A stretch of DNA of 64,000 bases from Rhodobacteraceae bacterium Alg231-30 (GCA_900143615.1 FREU01000006.1:124001-188000); one strand, 5' to 3'. Shown: positions 9,709 to 19,444, counted from the first letter of the stretch. The notes: a model not told the origin generated them from the sequence alone. Made by a program: numbers and translations.

Positions 9709-11028
9709 CTACTGCTGAAGCGGCGACCAGCTTGGATCCGATCCACCACCATTCAACCGCACACGCTTAAGATTACGCCCTGATACATCAACAGAATAGA
9801 GCGCTGACACACCATCCGCTCCTCGGGTTTCCCGCGTGAACATAATTACACGGCCGTTGGGTGCCCATGTGGGCCCTTCGTCCAAAAATGAAGCGGTCAA
9901 CAAACGCTCATCGCTGCCATCGGTACGCATCACCCCGATATGAAAGCGGCCTTTGTTTTGTTTGGTAAAGGCAATCAGATCACCACGCGGTGACCAGACC
10001 GGCGTGCCATAGCGTCCCTGACCAAAGCTGATCCGCGTCGCATCGCCACCGTTTGCGCCCATCACATAAAGCTGCGGCGTACCGGAGCGGTCGCTCTCAA
10101 ACACGATCTGGCTGCCATCAGGGCTAAAGCTTGGAGCCGTTTCAATCGACGGTGTCGACGTCAGGCGGGTGCGTTTGCCGCTGCCGATGTCCATTTTAAA
10201 CAGATCCGTGTTGCCACCTTCGGTAACGGACATCACAACGCTTTTGCCGTCCGGCGAATAGCGTGGTGCAAAACTCATCGTGCTACCGTCGCTGGACAGC
10301 TGCTTGCGCCGCACCGAGGCCACGTTCAGCTCATACACCTGCGGAAAGCCGGTTTCATAGCTGGTATAGAGTAGCTTGTCCCCGCCGGGCGAGAAACGCG
10401 GCGCGAGGACAATATCATCCGATCCGGTCAGATATTGCAAGTTCGCGCCGTCGTAGTCCATGATCGCCAGACGTTTCTTGCGGTCATTCTTGGGACCGGT
10501 TTCACTAACAAAAACCACGCGGCTGTCAAAATAGCCGCTCTCACCAGTGATCCGGCTATATACTTCGTCAGCCACCTTGTGGGCCATCCGGCGCCAACCA
10601 TCCACCGTGCCGCGATAGCGCAGCCCGCTGCCCAGCTCGGTGCCCGCGAACACGTCAAAGACGCGGAATTTCACCTCAAGATTATTGCCCGACACCGTGA
10701 CGCCACCTGTGATCAGCGCTTGCGCATTAATCGCCTTCCAGTCGGCAAACTGAACGGGGCTGCCAAACAGGGTGATGGTCGAGATATGGGCGGATGCCGG
10801 AATTTCTCGGAACAATCCGGTGCCGTTCAAATCTTCGGCCACAAGACGGCTGATGTCTTGGGAAACCTGATTGGAGCCGGGGCTCTCGGCCACAAAACTG
10901 GGCACTGCATAGGGCAGCGGTTCAATCACCCCTTCGGTAATCTCGATCCGAAGGGGGCCGGTCTGGGCCTGTGCCACCTGCCCGATGGACAGCAAAGCAA
11001 TTAGCAGGCTTGCGAATAATCTTGTCAT
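9709..11028 (-). CDS. tolB: Tol-Pal system beta-propeller protein TolB
   Basis: Periplasmic beta-propeller protein that exchanges between Pal and TolA. A signal peptide ([18 protein letters not shown]) is followed by an N-terminal domain and WD-like blades, each with the repeat SPDG or SPGG preceded by an aromatic ([48 protein letters not shown]). The ATG at 11028 overlaps the tolA stop in ATGA, giving 439 residues. A longer frame reaches 11076 but lacks the signal peptide at its N-terminus. Confidence 0.96.
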   Translation of the reverse strand: MTRLFASLLIALLSIGQVAQAQTGPLRIEITEGVIEPLPYAVPSFVAESPGSNQVSQDISRLVAEDLNGTGLFREIPASAHISTITLFGSPVQFADWKAINAQALITGGVTVSGNNLEVKFRVFDVFAGTELGSGLRYRGTVDGWRRMAHKVADEVYSRITGESGYFDSRVVFVSETGPKNDRKKRLAIMDYDGANLQYLTGSDDIVLAPRFSPGGDKLLYTSYETGFPQVYELNVASVRRKQLSSDGSTMSFAPRYSPDGKSVVMSVTEGGNTDLFKMDIGSGKRTRLTSTPSIETAPSFSPDGSQIVFESDRSGTPQLYVMGANGGDATRISFGQGRYGTPVWSPRGDLIAFTKQNKGRFHIGVMRTDGSDERLLTASFLDEGPTWAPNGRVIMFTRETRGADGVSALYSVDVSGRNLKRVRLNGGGSDPSWSPLQQ

Positions 11029-12119
11029 CTGCGCCTCATATTCTCCGGATTGAACGTGATTTCCACGTCTCGCCAATGATCGTACTTATCTATCGGCAAA
11101 TCGTAACCGTTTTTTTGACATCTTAGCACAGCCCGCCGCGCGGCCTGAAATGCTGTTTGAACTGCGCCCTGATCTCCACCTGTGGCATCAATCAGGCGCA
11201 CATCCCCTTGAATTTTCCCGCTCTGGTCCAACGACAGGCCAACCACCACAGTCACATCCGCCGCGCGCGAACCTACATCTACGACCCAGCATTCCTGCAC
11301 CGCGACGCGCAGACCATCCTGCTCGCCCTGTGTCAACGGCGGACCGGATGGCGCACGCGGAGTTTCGCTGGCAGCCGCTGCTGCGGCTTCCAGAGCTGCC
11401 GTCACCGCATCATCCGTGCTCTCTGATGGCGTAGGCGTAGGGTCGGGCTGCGCTGCCGGCTGGCTTGGTCGCACACGTGGACGCACGGACCGTGATGGCG
11501 CAGCCGAGGCGACCTCTTCCTGCTTGGGCTCGGTGATAATCTCGGTGCTTGCGGCTTCTTCCGCGGTTTCCTCAACCGGTTTTTCGGCGGCTTCGCCCTG
11601 ATCATCGGGCTGCGTGGATTCTTGCGCGTCCTCGGCGATTTTCACATCCGGCTCGGGCTGCGCCACAGGTTCTGGGGCCACGCGTGGTGCCGGCGTTGGG
11701 GCAGTTTCCACGGGCGTGTCGGGAATGACGACCGCTGTATCCACATCCGGTGTTGGCAGTTGTGGAGCCACATCGACCACATCCTGAGGCTCAGGCGCCG
11801 TTATATCGCTGAGATCCGGCGTAGTATCTGGCTCTACTGCTTCGGTTTCCGGCGGTGTTGGGGTGGTAATCGGCTGATCGGTAGCGGACGCCAAAGCAGG
11901 CGCATCGACATCCTCTTGCGGCGGCTCTGGCAGCGACACTTCTGTGGCTGTATCCGGCGCTTCCTGAGCGCGCAACACGGCTTCGAATTCCTCGGTGGTG
12001 ATCATCGCTGCCCCCGTGATCACGGGGGGCGGCGCTTCGGATGAGAACGCCCCGCCAAACAACGCCCAGCCGATCAAGCCGAAATGGGCTGCGCCCGAGA
12101 TATAATGCCCGATATGCAC
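11025..12119 (-). CDS. tolA: TolA-type energy-transducing protein of the Tol-Pal system
   Basis: Spans from the inner membrane to the outer-membrane-facing periplasm and transmits proton-motive force from TolQR to Pal. Seen: one N-terminal membrane anchor ([19 protein letters not shown]), a long Pro/Glu/Thr-rich and Ala-rich extended region of roughly 200 residues, and a C-terminal TonB/TolA-like domain ([24 protein letters not shown]). GTG at 12119 is preferred: it sits 10 bases past the tolR stop, follows GAGG, and gives 364 residues starting (M)HIGHYISG. The open frame to 12179 would overlap tolR by 50 bases. TolA sequences diverge strongly, so position supports the call as much as sequence. 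Confidence 0.88.
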   Translation of the reverse strand: MHIGHYISGAAHFGLIGWALFGGAFSSEAPPPVITGAAMITTEEFEAVLRAQEAPDTATEVSLPEPPQEDVDAPALASATDQPITTPTPPETEAVEPDTTPDLSDITAPEPQDVVDVAPQLPTPDVDTAVVIPDTPVETAPTPAPRVAPEPVAQPEPDVKIAEDAQESTQPDDQGEAAEKPVEETAEEAASTEIITEPKQEEVASAAPSRSVRPRVRPSQPAAQPDPTPTPSESTDDAVTAALEAAAAAASETPRAPSGPPLTQGEQDGLRVAVQECWVVDVGSRAADVTVVVGLSLDQSGKIQGDVRLIDATGGDQGAVQTAFQAARRAVLRCQKNGYDLPIDKYDHWRDVEITFNPENMRRR

Positions 12120-12129
12120 GCCGACAGCC

Positions 12130-12621
12130 TCAGTTTCCAGACGGCTCTGACGTGCTGCCGCCCAGCTCCGGCCCGCCAATGTCCGTCACCAAACCGATAT
12201 CGGTAAAGCCACCTGCATTTAATGCACCCATCACTTGGACCACAGCCTCATAGGGAATGCTGCCATCCGCACGCAGATACACCCGCTCAGAGGAGCGCTC
12301 GGCGGCGATGGCCCGCAGCTTGGGGATCAACTCGTCCGCAGCGACTGGCGTGGTTTGAATGGTAATGCTCAAATCCGGCGCAATCGTCAGCGTCAGAGGC
12401 TCTTCTTGCTCACCGGGCAACGGATTGGCGGCGGTCTTTGGCAATTCAACCGGCACACCCACCGTCAATAATGGCGCCGCCACCATAAAGATGATCAGCA
12501 ACACCAGCATCACATCAACAAAGGGCGTGACGTTGATCTCGGCCATTGGTTGGCTGCGGCGGCGCGAACGGCGGCGACGCTTGCCGCCCCCGCCACCGGA
12601 TTGCATAACACCCGCACCCAT
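12130..12621 (-). CDS. tolR: Tol-Pal system protein TolR (ExbD family)
   Basis: Inner-membrane stator partner of TolQ. A basic cytoplasmic N-terminus (GGGGGKRRRRSRRR) precedes a single membrane helix INVTPFVDVMLVLLIIFMVA containing the essential Asp of ExbD/TolR proteins, then a periplasmic domain ending before residue 163. Length is typical. It lies 3 bases after tolQ. Confidence 0.95.
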   Translation of the reverse strand: MGAGVMQSGGGGGKRRRRSRRRSQPMAEINVTPFVDVMLVLLIIFMVAAPLLTVGVPVELPKTAANPLPGEQEEPLTLTIAPDLSITIQTTPVAADELIPKLRAIAAERSSERVYLRADGSIPYEAVVQVMGALNAGGFTDIGLVTDIGGPELGGSTSEPSGN

Positions 12622-12624
12622 CGC

Positions 12625-13299
12625 TTAGGCGTCCAACTGACGGCTGAGGATGGTGGCGAATTCGTCAGCAAAAGCCTCATAGCCTGCTACGATCCGGTCA
12701 CTGTCCGAACTCAGCTTGTTGTAAAAGATCACCGCAGGGATCGCGGCCAACAGACCCAACCCTGTGGCCAATAACGCCTCGGCAATACCGGGGGCCACAA
12801 CAGCCAGATTGGTGTTTTGCTGCGCCGCAATCTCGATGAATGCGTTCATTATGCCCCAGACCGTCCCGAACAACCCGATAAACGGAGCCGTCGAGCCGAC
12901 CGTCGCCAGAATCGGCAAGCCACGCTGTAGGGTTTCGGCTTCTTTGACAATTGCCACATCCATACTGCGGTCAATCCGGCTGGTAGCGTTGGCGATCAGC
13001 CCGCCATCCTGTCGATGGCTACGCTGCCATTCCACCATGCCAGCTGCAAAAATACGCTCTGAGCGCCCTTTTGGATCGGGCCCCAAAGTTTCAAACAACT
13101 GGTCCAGCGGCTCGCCCGACCAGAACGCACGATCAAACCGTGCTGCATCGCGCCGTGCGGCCCGATACAAGATGATTTTCTGAATGATGACCGACCAAGA
13201 CCAGAAAGATGCGATCACCAGCATCAACATCACTAGTTTTACGATCAAGGTTGCGCGCGCAAATAGCGCCCACATCGAAAAGTCGACTGCTGCTTCCAT
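12625..13299 (-). CDS. tolQ: Tol-Pal system proton channel subunit TolQ (MotA/TolQ/ExbB family)
   Basis: Three-helix inner-membrane protein forming the proton channel with TolR. First helix LIVKLVMLMLVIASFWSWSV, then the cytoplasmic domain, and the second and third helices with the family motifs TAPFIGLFGTVWGIM and IAEALLATGLGLLAAIPAVI. The 224-residue length is typical. The gene is first of the tight tolQRAB series; ybgC lies 110 bases upstream on the same strand. Confidence 0.96.
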   Translation of the reverse strand: MEAAVDFSMWALFARATLIVKLVMLMLVIASFWSWSVIIQKIILYRAARRDAARFDRAFWSGEPLDQLFETLGPDPKGRSERIFAAGMVEWQRSHRQDGGLIANATSRIDRSMDVAIVKEAETLQRGLPILATVGSTAPFIGLFGTVWGIMNAFIEIAAQQNTNLAVVAPGIAEALLATGLGLLAAIPAVIFYNKLSSDSDRIVAGYEAFADEFATILSRQLDA

Positions 13300-13409
13300 A
13301 CTGCCTGCTCTGCTTTGTGGCCGGGATTAGATACTTGGCCTTGTTTTGCCGCAAAACTAGCGCAGATACACGGGGAAAGCTATCAAATTGCTGTCATATC
13401 CCTAACAAG

Positions 13410-13814
13410 TCAGGAATCCTGTACCATCCGGCGAATATCCGCTGGTAGGCGCACAGGGTGTCCGCCTTCATTCATACACACCACAGTGACCATCGCCTGA
13501 AACAGCACAGCTTCACCCCGTTTGACCCATTGTTCCATCATCAATCGGGCGGGTGTGACCTTGGCAACCACCGTTTCAACTGTCAGCAAATCATCCAGCT
13601 TGGCGCTGCCCAGATAGTCACATTCCACGCGGCGCACGGCAAATACGATACCATCAGCCTTCATCTTGAGCTGATCCATGCCAATCTCGCGCACCCATTC
13701 GCTGCGCCCGCGCTCAATAAACTTGAGGTAGTTGGCGTAATAGACGATGCCCGCCATGTCAGTGTCTTCGTAATAGACACGAACTGGCAATTTGAAAATT
13801 TTGCTATCGGTCAC
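13410..13814 (-). CDS. ybgC: Tol-Pal-associated acyl-CoA thioesterase YbgC
   Basis: Hot-dog-fold thioesterase of 134 residues hydrolysing acyl-CoA or acyl-ACP. The catalytic signature YYEDTDMAGIVYYANYLKF is at residues 14-32, with the Asp of the family, followed by ERGRSEW. YbgC genes usually precede tolQ, as here. Its precise substrate and contribution to Tol-Pal function are unsettled in the literature. Confidence 0.93.
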   Translation of the reverse strand: MTDSKIFKLPVRVYYEDTDMAGIVYYANYLKFIERGRSEWVREIGMDQLKMKADGIVFAVRRVECDYLGSAKLDDLLTVETVVAKVTPARLMMEQWVKRGEAVLFQAMVTVVCMNEGGHPVRLPADIRRMVQDS

Positions 13815-13897
13815 ATCGCCCCCTGACTGTTTGATGTCTCAGGGCAACCTTTCTGATTTGCGAGGAATTGGCAAACCCCCAAATTCAGGCACCCCGC

Positions 13898-15280
13898 TCA
13901 AGTACCATCAAAGCTTCCGCCCAGAGCCACGTTCAAGTTCACGAAATCAATCGCCTGATTGCGCACATCCAGTGCATAGGCCAATTCTGTATTCAAAAAC
14001 GACCGTTCTGCATCCAGCACCTGCAAAAACGATACCGACCCATCAGCAAATTTCGCCCGCGCCAATCCCAAAACCGCCGCCGCTGCTTCCACGGCCTTTT
14101 TGGCTGCTCTGGAAGCGATCTGGTGCTGCTCCAACGCATAGATCGCGTTGCGCACCTCTTCCACGGCCAACACAACTTCCTTTTCCCATTCCGCTTGCCG
14201 CTCTTTGGCCAGACCTTTGGCAGTCTCCACTTTGGCGCGTCGCACCGGAATGTCGAAAATCGGCACGTCCAGCGCCAATCGCAAAAATCCGGCCCCCGGC
14301 AAAAATTCCTGCCCGCTGTAATTCAGATTGATGTTTCCGGTAAGCTGTAAATTTGGATACAGATCCGCCTCGGCCACACCGATCAACGCGACCGCCTCGG
14401 CCAATCTCTGCTCCGCGCGCACAATATCTGGCCGGTTGCGCACCAAATCCGCAGGCACCCCCGTCGAGACGACATGGGACTTGGCGACCGGCTGTGGGGC
14501 CCGCTTGTCAAAATCTTCCTTGTTGGGAATGTCAGTCGCCCCAACCAAGGCAATCACACGATTCAGCATTGTGACAAACAACACTTTGCTTTCCGGAATA
14601 CTGGCCTCAGTGGTCAACACCAAAGCCTCAGCCTGCGCGATTTCCAGATCCGTCGCGCCGCCTTCTCCTACAAGCTTTTTGGTCGCCGCCAAAGTCGACA
14701 CGCGACTATCCAACACACGCGTGTTGATGCGGATCAACTCCTGCGCATAGCGCATATCGATATAGGCCGAGATCACTTCATCGACGAACAAGAGCTGCCA
14801 GATTTCCAAATCCGAATAGGCAGCTTCAAGTCGTGCAAAGGCCGACTCGCGCTCACGCCTCAGCCGCCCGAACAAATCCATCTTCCAAGTCGCTTCGGTG
14901 CGCACAAACCCGGTTTCCTCGGTTGGATTTCCGCCACCAGTGTTGATCTTGGCCTCTGCAATCCGCACATTGCCAGATACTGGGAAACCGGTCGCATCAA
15001 GAATACCACGGGACTGATCTATGCGCGCCGCAATCCGACGCACATCAAGGTTTTGGTTCAAACCAATCTGGACAACCTGATCGATTGAGGGATCATCAAA
15101 AGCCAGCCACCATTTGGCGTCCCGTTTGCGTGCCACACTCGCGGGTCCACCATCAAAACTATCTGACATCTCCATCGTCGGCGGGGTAAAGTCATCCCCC
15201 ACGGTGCACCCCGTCAGGCCAAATGCGACCAACCCCGTCAGGGCCGCCCGCCGGTCTATCGGCTTTGCCTTATACCCCAT
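13898..15280 (-). CDS. Outer-membrane efflux lipoprotein (TolC/NodT family)
   Basis: A 460-residue outer-membrane factor that would supply the trans-envelope duct for an efflux or secretion system. The N-terminus has a lipoprotein signal ending LTGC near residue 25. The body has the two duplicated helical repeats of the family (ARLEAAYSDLEIWQLLFVDE, TRVLDSRVSTLAATKKLV, then RPDIVRAEQRLAEAVALIGV and ALEQHQIASRAAKKAVEAA), with RPDI and DLYPNL characteristic of NodT proteins. No membrane-fusion protein or RND, MFS or ABC pump lies next to it, so its partner must be encoded elsewhere. The mscS-like gene precedes it by 32 bases on the same strand. Confidence 0.9.
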   Translation of the reverse strand: MGYKAKPIDRRAALTGLVAFGLTGCTVGDDFTPPTMEMSDSFDGGPASVARKRDAKWWLAFDDPSIDQVVQIGLNQNLDVRRIAARIDQSRGILDATGFPVSGNVRIAEAKINTGGGNPTEETGFVRTEATWKMDLFGRLRRERESAFARLEAAYSDLEIWQLLFVDEVISAYIDMRYAQELIRINTRVLDSRVSTLAATKKLVGEGGATDLEIAQAEALVLTTEASIPESKVLFVTMLNRVIALVGATDIPNKEDFDKRAPQPVAKSHVVSTGVPADLVRNRPDIVRAEQRLAEAVALIGVAEADLYPNLQLTGNINLNYSGQEFLPGAGFLRLALDVPIFDIPVRRAKVETAKGLAKERQAEWEKEVVLAVEEVRNAIYALEQHQIASRAAKKAVEAAAAVLGLARAKFADGSVSFLQVLDAERSFLNTELAYALDVRNQAIDFVNLNVALGGSFDGT

Positions 15281-15312
15281 GTCTAGTCCAACGTCCCCAT
15301 GTGCCTGTTGTC

Positions 15313-16608
15313 TCAGCTTTCCGCCGTCGTTTTTGCCTCGTATAGATGTACATCGCGCTGTGGGAAGGGGATCGAAATCCCTTCCGCATCAAAGCGTTCC
15401 TTCACCTGCCCTGTTAATCCCCAATAGACATCCCAATAGTCATCTGTTGCCACCCACGGACGGCAGAACAGATTGACCGAGCTTTCCCCCAACTCGCCCA
15501 CAAAGATCGCAGGTTCCGGGTCTCCCAAACACCGCTTATCCGCCGCCACCAACTCTTTAAGCACTTCCAGCGCATCTGGGGCATTGTCGGAATAGGCAAT
15601 TCCGAACACCAGATCGACACGGCGAGTCTTGGCCGCGCTTACATTGGTGATCACATCGCCCCAGATTTTTGAGTTCGGCACTACGATGATCTGATTGTCA
15701 AAAGTGCGGATTTGTGTGGACACCACCGACATGTCATCCACCACGCCACTGGCGCCGGAAATCTCGATGAAATCCCCCGTATCAAACGGCTTAAGCACCA
15801 TGATCATCAACCCGCTCGCCAGATTGCCCAGCGTATCCTGTAGCGCAAATCCAAGGATAAAGCTGAGCCCGCCAAAAACCGCAAACAGCGGCGTCACATT
15901 CACGCCTGCGATCCCCAGTGCCACCATCAGCCCCACGATCACCGTGATCCAATAGACCACAGTCAAAACAAACCCTTGCAAAAGATGTGACATCGCTGGC
16001 AGCCGCTTCAGCCCCTTGGCCACCAGATTGCGCACAAACCGCGCGACAAACAGCAAGACCACCAGCGCCACGACAAACACGGCCAACTGCAAAAGCAGCC
16101 CAAGCCCGCCATCGCGCGAGCCCATCCAGCCCAGCGCGATGGACACCACGGTCCGCGGATCCGTCGCCCGTAGCGTCGCACTTCTGAGCGCATCCAAATA
16201 TTTCTGATGCGGCGTGATGTCCTCCGCCACACCGCCCTTGGCTGTCCAACTGGACAGCACCAGCTGATAATTCTCCGCCATCCGCGACTGATCTTCGTTA
16301 ACTGCAGCAATGTCTAACCGCACAGCTTCCGCCTGATCTCCGCCTAAACCTTCCAGCTTTTCGTTTAATTCGACATAGGCCACCAGTTTGGACACCAAAT
16401 GCCCCTGCCAAACATTCGCCAATTCCGACAGCTCGTCATTGGTCAGCGGCACCAGATATCGGTCAAGATTTTCAGGGAGCACGGCAACATCGCTGGCTTT
16501 TGCCACCATCTCGTCAGACGCAGCCTCAGCGAAACCGCCGCACAGCGAAACCGCTAATGCCGCCCAAACATACAGCCAAACGGCCCCTCGCCTGCAAAAC
16601 GCTCGCAC
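15313..16608 (-). CDS. MscS-family mechanosensitive ion channel
   Basis: Small-conductance mechanosensitive channel homologue that would release solutes during hypo-osmotic shock. A signal peptide (VWLYVWAALAVSLCGGFAEA) and a periplasmic helical region of about 130 residues precede three membrane helices: LLLQLAVFVVALVVLLFVA, LTVVYWITVIVGLMVALGI, and the pore helix region GLSFILGFALQDTLGNLASG around residue 260. The soluble beta domain follows (GVVDDMSVVSTQIRTFDN, VVPNSKIWG), typical of MscS. Length 431 with the extra N-terminal domain resembles the larger alphaproteobacterial forms. Confidence 0.92.
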   Translation of the reverse strand: MRAFCRRGAVWLYVWAALAVSLCGGFAEAASDEMVAKASDVAVLPENLDRYLVPLTNDELSELANVWQGHLVSKLVAYVELNEKLEGLGGDQAEAVRLDIAAVNEDQSRMAENYQLVLSSWTAKGGVAEDITPHQKYLDALRSATLRATDPRTVVSIALGWMGSRDGGLGLLLQLAVFVVALVVLLFVARFVRNLVAKGLKRLPAMSHLLQGFVLTVVYWITVIVGLMVALGIAGVNVTPLFAVFGGLSFILGFALQDTLGNLASGLMIMVLKPFDTGDFIEISGASGVVDDMSVVSTQIRTFDNQIIVVPNSKIWGDVITNVSAAKTRRVDLVFGIAYSDNAPDALEVLKELVAADKRCLGDPEPAIFVGELGESSVNLFCRPWVATDDYWDVYWGLTGQVKERFDAEGISIPFPQRDVHLYEAKTTAES

Positions 16609-16735
16609 TTAGCCACCCCAAAAGTTACCACTCAAAGGTATCTTTTCTCGCACAGCGCGATATTTCAAGCTTTTGCTCAAGTGCCAAAGCCGCCCAAGCC
16701 CATCTCAGACGGCTTCAATCACCGCGTCGTGGCTT

Positions 16736-18268
16736 TCACAGACCCACACCAGCAAAGCGCACCCCACTCAACTCGGCCATCTCTTTCTTCCATGTGGTGA
16801 TGTCGTCATGACGGAAATCCGACAGCCTGGAATGCCCGCAAGCGCGCGCCAGAACCTGCATCAGCTCCACACTGGCGCCAAAATAGCGCGCCAATTGCTC
16901 CGCCCCCGTCTGCACATCCAACAACCTGCGCAATTCGGGCTTTTGGGTCGCCACGCCCACGGGGCAGTTGTTGCTGTTGCACATCCGCGCCGCAATACAC
17001 CCCACTGCCTGCATCGCCGAATTGCTCACAGCAATCGCATCCGCCCCCAGCGCCATGGCTTTTACAAAATCTTCAGCCACCCGTAGACCACCTGTGATGA
17101 CCAGGGATACTTCACTACCTGCTTTACTGTCCAAATGCCGCCGTGCCCGCGCCAGCGCCGGAATGGTCGGCACCGAGATATGATCGCGGAAGATCAGAGG
17201 CGCAGCTCCAGTGCCACCGCCGCGCCCATCCAAAATGATGTAATCCGCCCCCGCCGCCAGCGCAAAATCAATATCCGCTTCGATGTGATTGGCTGAGAGC
17301 TTAAAGCCGATCGGAATGCCCCCCGACCGCTCGCGCACTTCATCTGCCAGCTTTGCAAAATCCTCAGACCCCTCCAGATCTGGAAATGTACTCGGCGAAA
17401 TCGCACTTTGACCGGCTTCAAGACCACGCACTTCGGCAATCTTGCCCTGCACTTTTTCTCCCGGCAAATGCCCGCCCGTGCCGGTCTTGGCCCCTTGCCC
17501 GCCTTTAAAGTGGAACGCCTGCACGCGTTCTACCAATTCCGGTTTCCAGCCAAAGCGGGCTGACGCCAGTTCATAGAAATAGCGGGAATTCTCGGCCTGC
17601 TCTTCCGGCAGCATGCCGCCCTCGCCTGAACAAATGCCGGTGCCCGCCATCTCTGCGCCACGCGCAAGCGCGGTTTTGGCCTCTTGGGACAGCGCACCAA
17701 AACTCATGTCCGACACAAACAGCGGGATATCCAAAACCAGCGGCTTGCTGGCGCGTGGCCCAATCACCACCTGCGTCGCCACTGCGACATCATCTAACAA
17801 CGGTTTGCGTGCCACCTGCGCCGGCAACAGCTGAATGTCATCCCAATGCGGCAGATCTTTGCGTGGCACGCCCATCGAGCCCATCTCGCCATGATGACCC
17901 AGTTTGCTAAGCCCATCGCGCGCCAGCTCGTGAATGCGCGCCACTGTAGGTTCCTCGGGTGTGGGCACCGCTTGGGGCACATCAGACCGCGGCGCAGGTG
18001 CGGCGTCGCCCGCCTTTGCCCCGCCCAACTGTGCATGGCTGCCATCGCAAAACGGCGCATTGGCGGTGGCTTTACACTGACACAACATCGCCGCGCCGCT
18101 CTTCTCGGCTGTGAACTTCTTAGGCGACAGCCCCGTTCCAGCATGGCTACCATCACAGAACGGCTGGTTCTTTGAGCGGCCACAACTGCACCAAAAATAG
18201 GCTTTGCCTTCTTCTAACTCAACTTTCGTGGGTCGGGTGTCAGCAATAATCGGAACTGCATCACTCAT
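16736..18268 (-). CDS. Fusion of two CDGSH iron-sulfur domains to an FMN-binding glutamate-synthase domain
   Basis: The N-terminus (about residues 15-80) holds two CDGSH-type [2Fe-2S] motifs, CSCGRSKNQPFCDGSH and CQCKATANAPFCDGSH, each with the C-x-C...P-x-C-D-G-S-H spacing. The rest (from about residue 110) is the FMN/3Fe-4S synthase domain of glutamate synthase, with GGQGAKTGTGGHLPG, DGRGGGTGAAP and the cluster-binding CIAARMCNSNNCPVGVATQ. There is no glutaminase domain and no gltD-like partner, so ammonia-dependent glutamate synthesis or a different FMN oxidoreduction is possible. ATG 18268 follows AGGGA and gives 510 residues. The CDGSH domains could bring electrons to the FMN domain; that is inference. 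Confidence 0.9.
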   Translation of the reverse strand: MSDAVPIIADTRPTKVELEEGKAYFWCSCGRSKNQPFCDGSHAGTGLSPKKFTAEKSGAAMLCQCKATANAPFCDGSHAQLGGAKAGDAAPAPRSDVPQAVPTPEEPTVARIHELARDGLSKLGHHGEMGSMGVPRKDLPHWDDIQLLPAQVARKPLLDDVAVATQVVIGPRASKPLVLDIPLFVSDMSFGALSQEAKTALARGAEMAGTGICSGEGGMLPEEQAENSRYFYELASARFGWKPELVERVQAFHFKGGQGAKTGTGGHLPGEKVQGKIAEVRGLEAGQSAISPSTFPDLEGSEDFAKLADEVRERSGGIPIGFKLSANHIEADIDFALAAGADYIILDGRGGGTGAAPLIFRDHISVPTIPALARARRHLDSKAGSEVSLVITGGLRVAEDFVKAMALGADAIAVSNSAMQAVGCIAARMCNSNNCPVGVATQKPELRRLLDVQTGAEQLARYFGASVELMQVLARACGHSRLSDFRHDDITTWKKEMAELSGVRFAGVGL

Positions 18269-18384
18269 ATCAATTTCCCTGCCTGCGCTAATGCCTGTCA
18301 TGTCGACACAGTGGCGCAAGCGGGAAGATCGTCAAAGCCCGGATTTCGCACAAGCCTTGCGCGCGTAAACGCACAAACCGAGAG

Positions 18385-19023
18385 TTAGACGCCGGAACCA
18401 TCCAATCGCAAACGTGCAAATAGCCTTAGTGCATGGCTTGCGTCATCTGCCGCCACAGGCATCATCCGATCATAGCTTGCCGCCAACACCGCCGCGATTT
18501 CTGGCTTAAGAACAGTTGCGCCGCTTTCAGGGATAACCGCCAAAGGCGAGGCCTCAGAAAACGCCTCAGCGCCCCATGTCACCATAACCTGGACCGCTTC
18601 ACCCAACACCAAAGCCTCAGCAGGCAGGTTCAGCATTGCCTCATCCATGCGCAAAAACACAAAGGCAGCCTGAATGGCGCCATCGTTGTCAAACCGGAAC
18701 GCGCGATAGCGCGAGGCATTCGCCCCCTTCAGACGCCCAACCAGTTCTTCCAACCCGGGGATCAACCGTCCCAGATCGGGCACCGCCAACAGCTCGTCCC
18801 ACTCACGAAAGAAAAACACCATGACATTGCTGCCAAGCTCGGGGTCGGTTTCCGCCATCTGATGCCCAACCAATGTGGCGATGGCTTCAAATGCGCCTTT
18901 GACCGCGCTCAGGGTTTCATCTTCGACGCCAAACACCACCGGCGCGATGGGGCGGCCCCATCTTGCGAAACCATAGCTGCCGTCAGCTTTGGTAAACAGC
19001 TTTTCAACTTGTTCTGGGGTCAT
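18385..19023 (-). CDS. Hypothetical protein, possibly coupled to a MazG-like gene
   Basis: No family was recognised in this 212-residue product. It appears soluble and acidic, without signal peptide or membrane helix; recognisable stretches are SYGFARWGRPIAPVVFGV near the N-terminus and MVFFFREWDELLAVPDL in the middle. The ATG at 19023 overlaps the stop of the upstream MazG-like gene in ATGA, indicating translational coupling. A longer frame to 19062 would lie inside that gene. Coding potential is supported by the overlap and length. Confidence 0.75.
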   Translation of the reverse strand: MTPEQVEKLFTKADGSYGFARWGRPIAPVVFGVEDETLSAVKGAFEAIATLVGHQMAETDPELGSNVMVFFFREWDELLAVPDLGRLIPGLEELVGRLKGANASRYRAFRFDNDGAIQAAFVFLRMDEAMLNLPAEALVLGEAVQVMVTWGAEAFSEASPLAVIPESGATVLKPEIAAVLAASYDRMMPVAADDASHALRLFARLRLDGSGV

Positions 19024-19340
19024 GTGCTCCGCTCCGCATCTGGCGTTAGATAGGCGCCCCACTTTTTGTCGAAAGCCGCGCCAAGGTCCACCCCTTGGTA
19101 GCGCGCAAACAGCATCAAAAAGCCAAAAAGTTCGGCCAGCTCTGTCTCACGGTCCGCTTTCATCGCCTCCGCATCACCGTCTGCATCACCGTCCGCGCCC
19201 CGAGCACGACCAGCCGTCTTCAAATAGGCAGCCGAGACCTCGCCCAATTCTTCTGTGAGCTTGCCAAAGTAGAACATTCCGTCCCGCTCAACATCAAACG
19301 CTTTGGCATAGAGCTCAGACACCGCCTCGGCCTGATCCAT
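19020..19340 (-). CDS. MazG-like nucleotide pyrophosphohydrolase family protein
   Basis: A 106-residue protein with the helical MazG pattern: FGKLTEELGEVSAAYLK (E-E-x-x-E metal site near residue 30) and ETELAELFGFLMLFARYQG, ending in AFDKKWGAYL. In the family the second site is usually E-x-x-D; here it reads E-L-A-E, so activity is uncertain. An Asp/Gly/Ala-rich insertion (GADGDADGDAEA) separates the halves. Members hydrolyse non-canonical or excess NTPs. Its stop overlaps the start of the unknown gene below. Confidence 0.7.
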   Translation of the reverse strand: MDQAEAVSELYAKAFDVERDGMFYFGKLTEELGEVSAAYLKTAGRARGADGDADGDAEAMKADRETELAELFGFLMLFARYQGVDLGAAFDKKWGAYLTPDAERST

Positions 19341-19444
19341 AAGATCGCTTAAATCCGCCTTGCGCTTCCCCCGGCCGTCTCATCCAAACATGTCCGCGCG
19401 GCCTCTTAAAAGCGGCTCAAGGACTATAAATTATGTCTTAAAAG

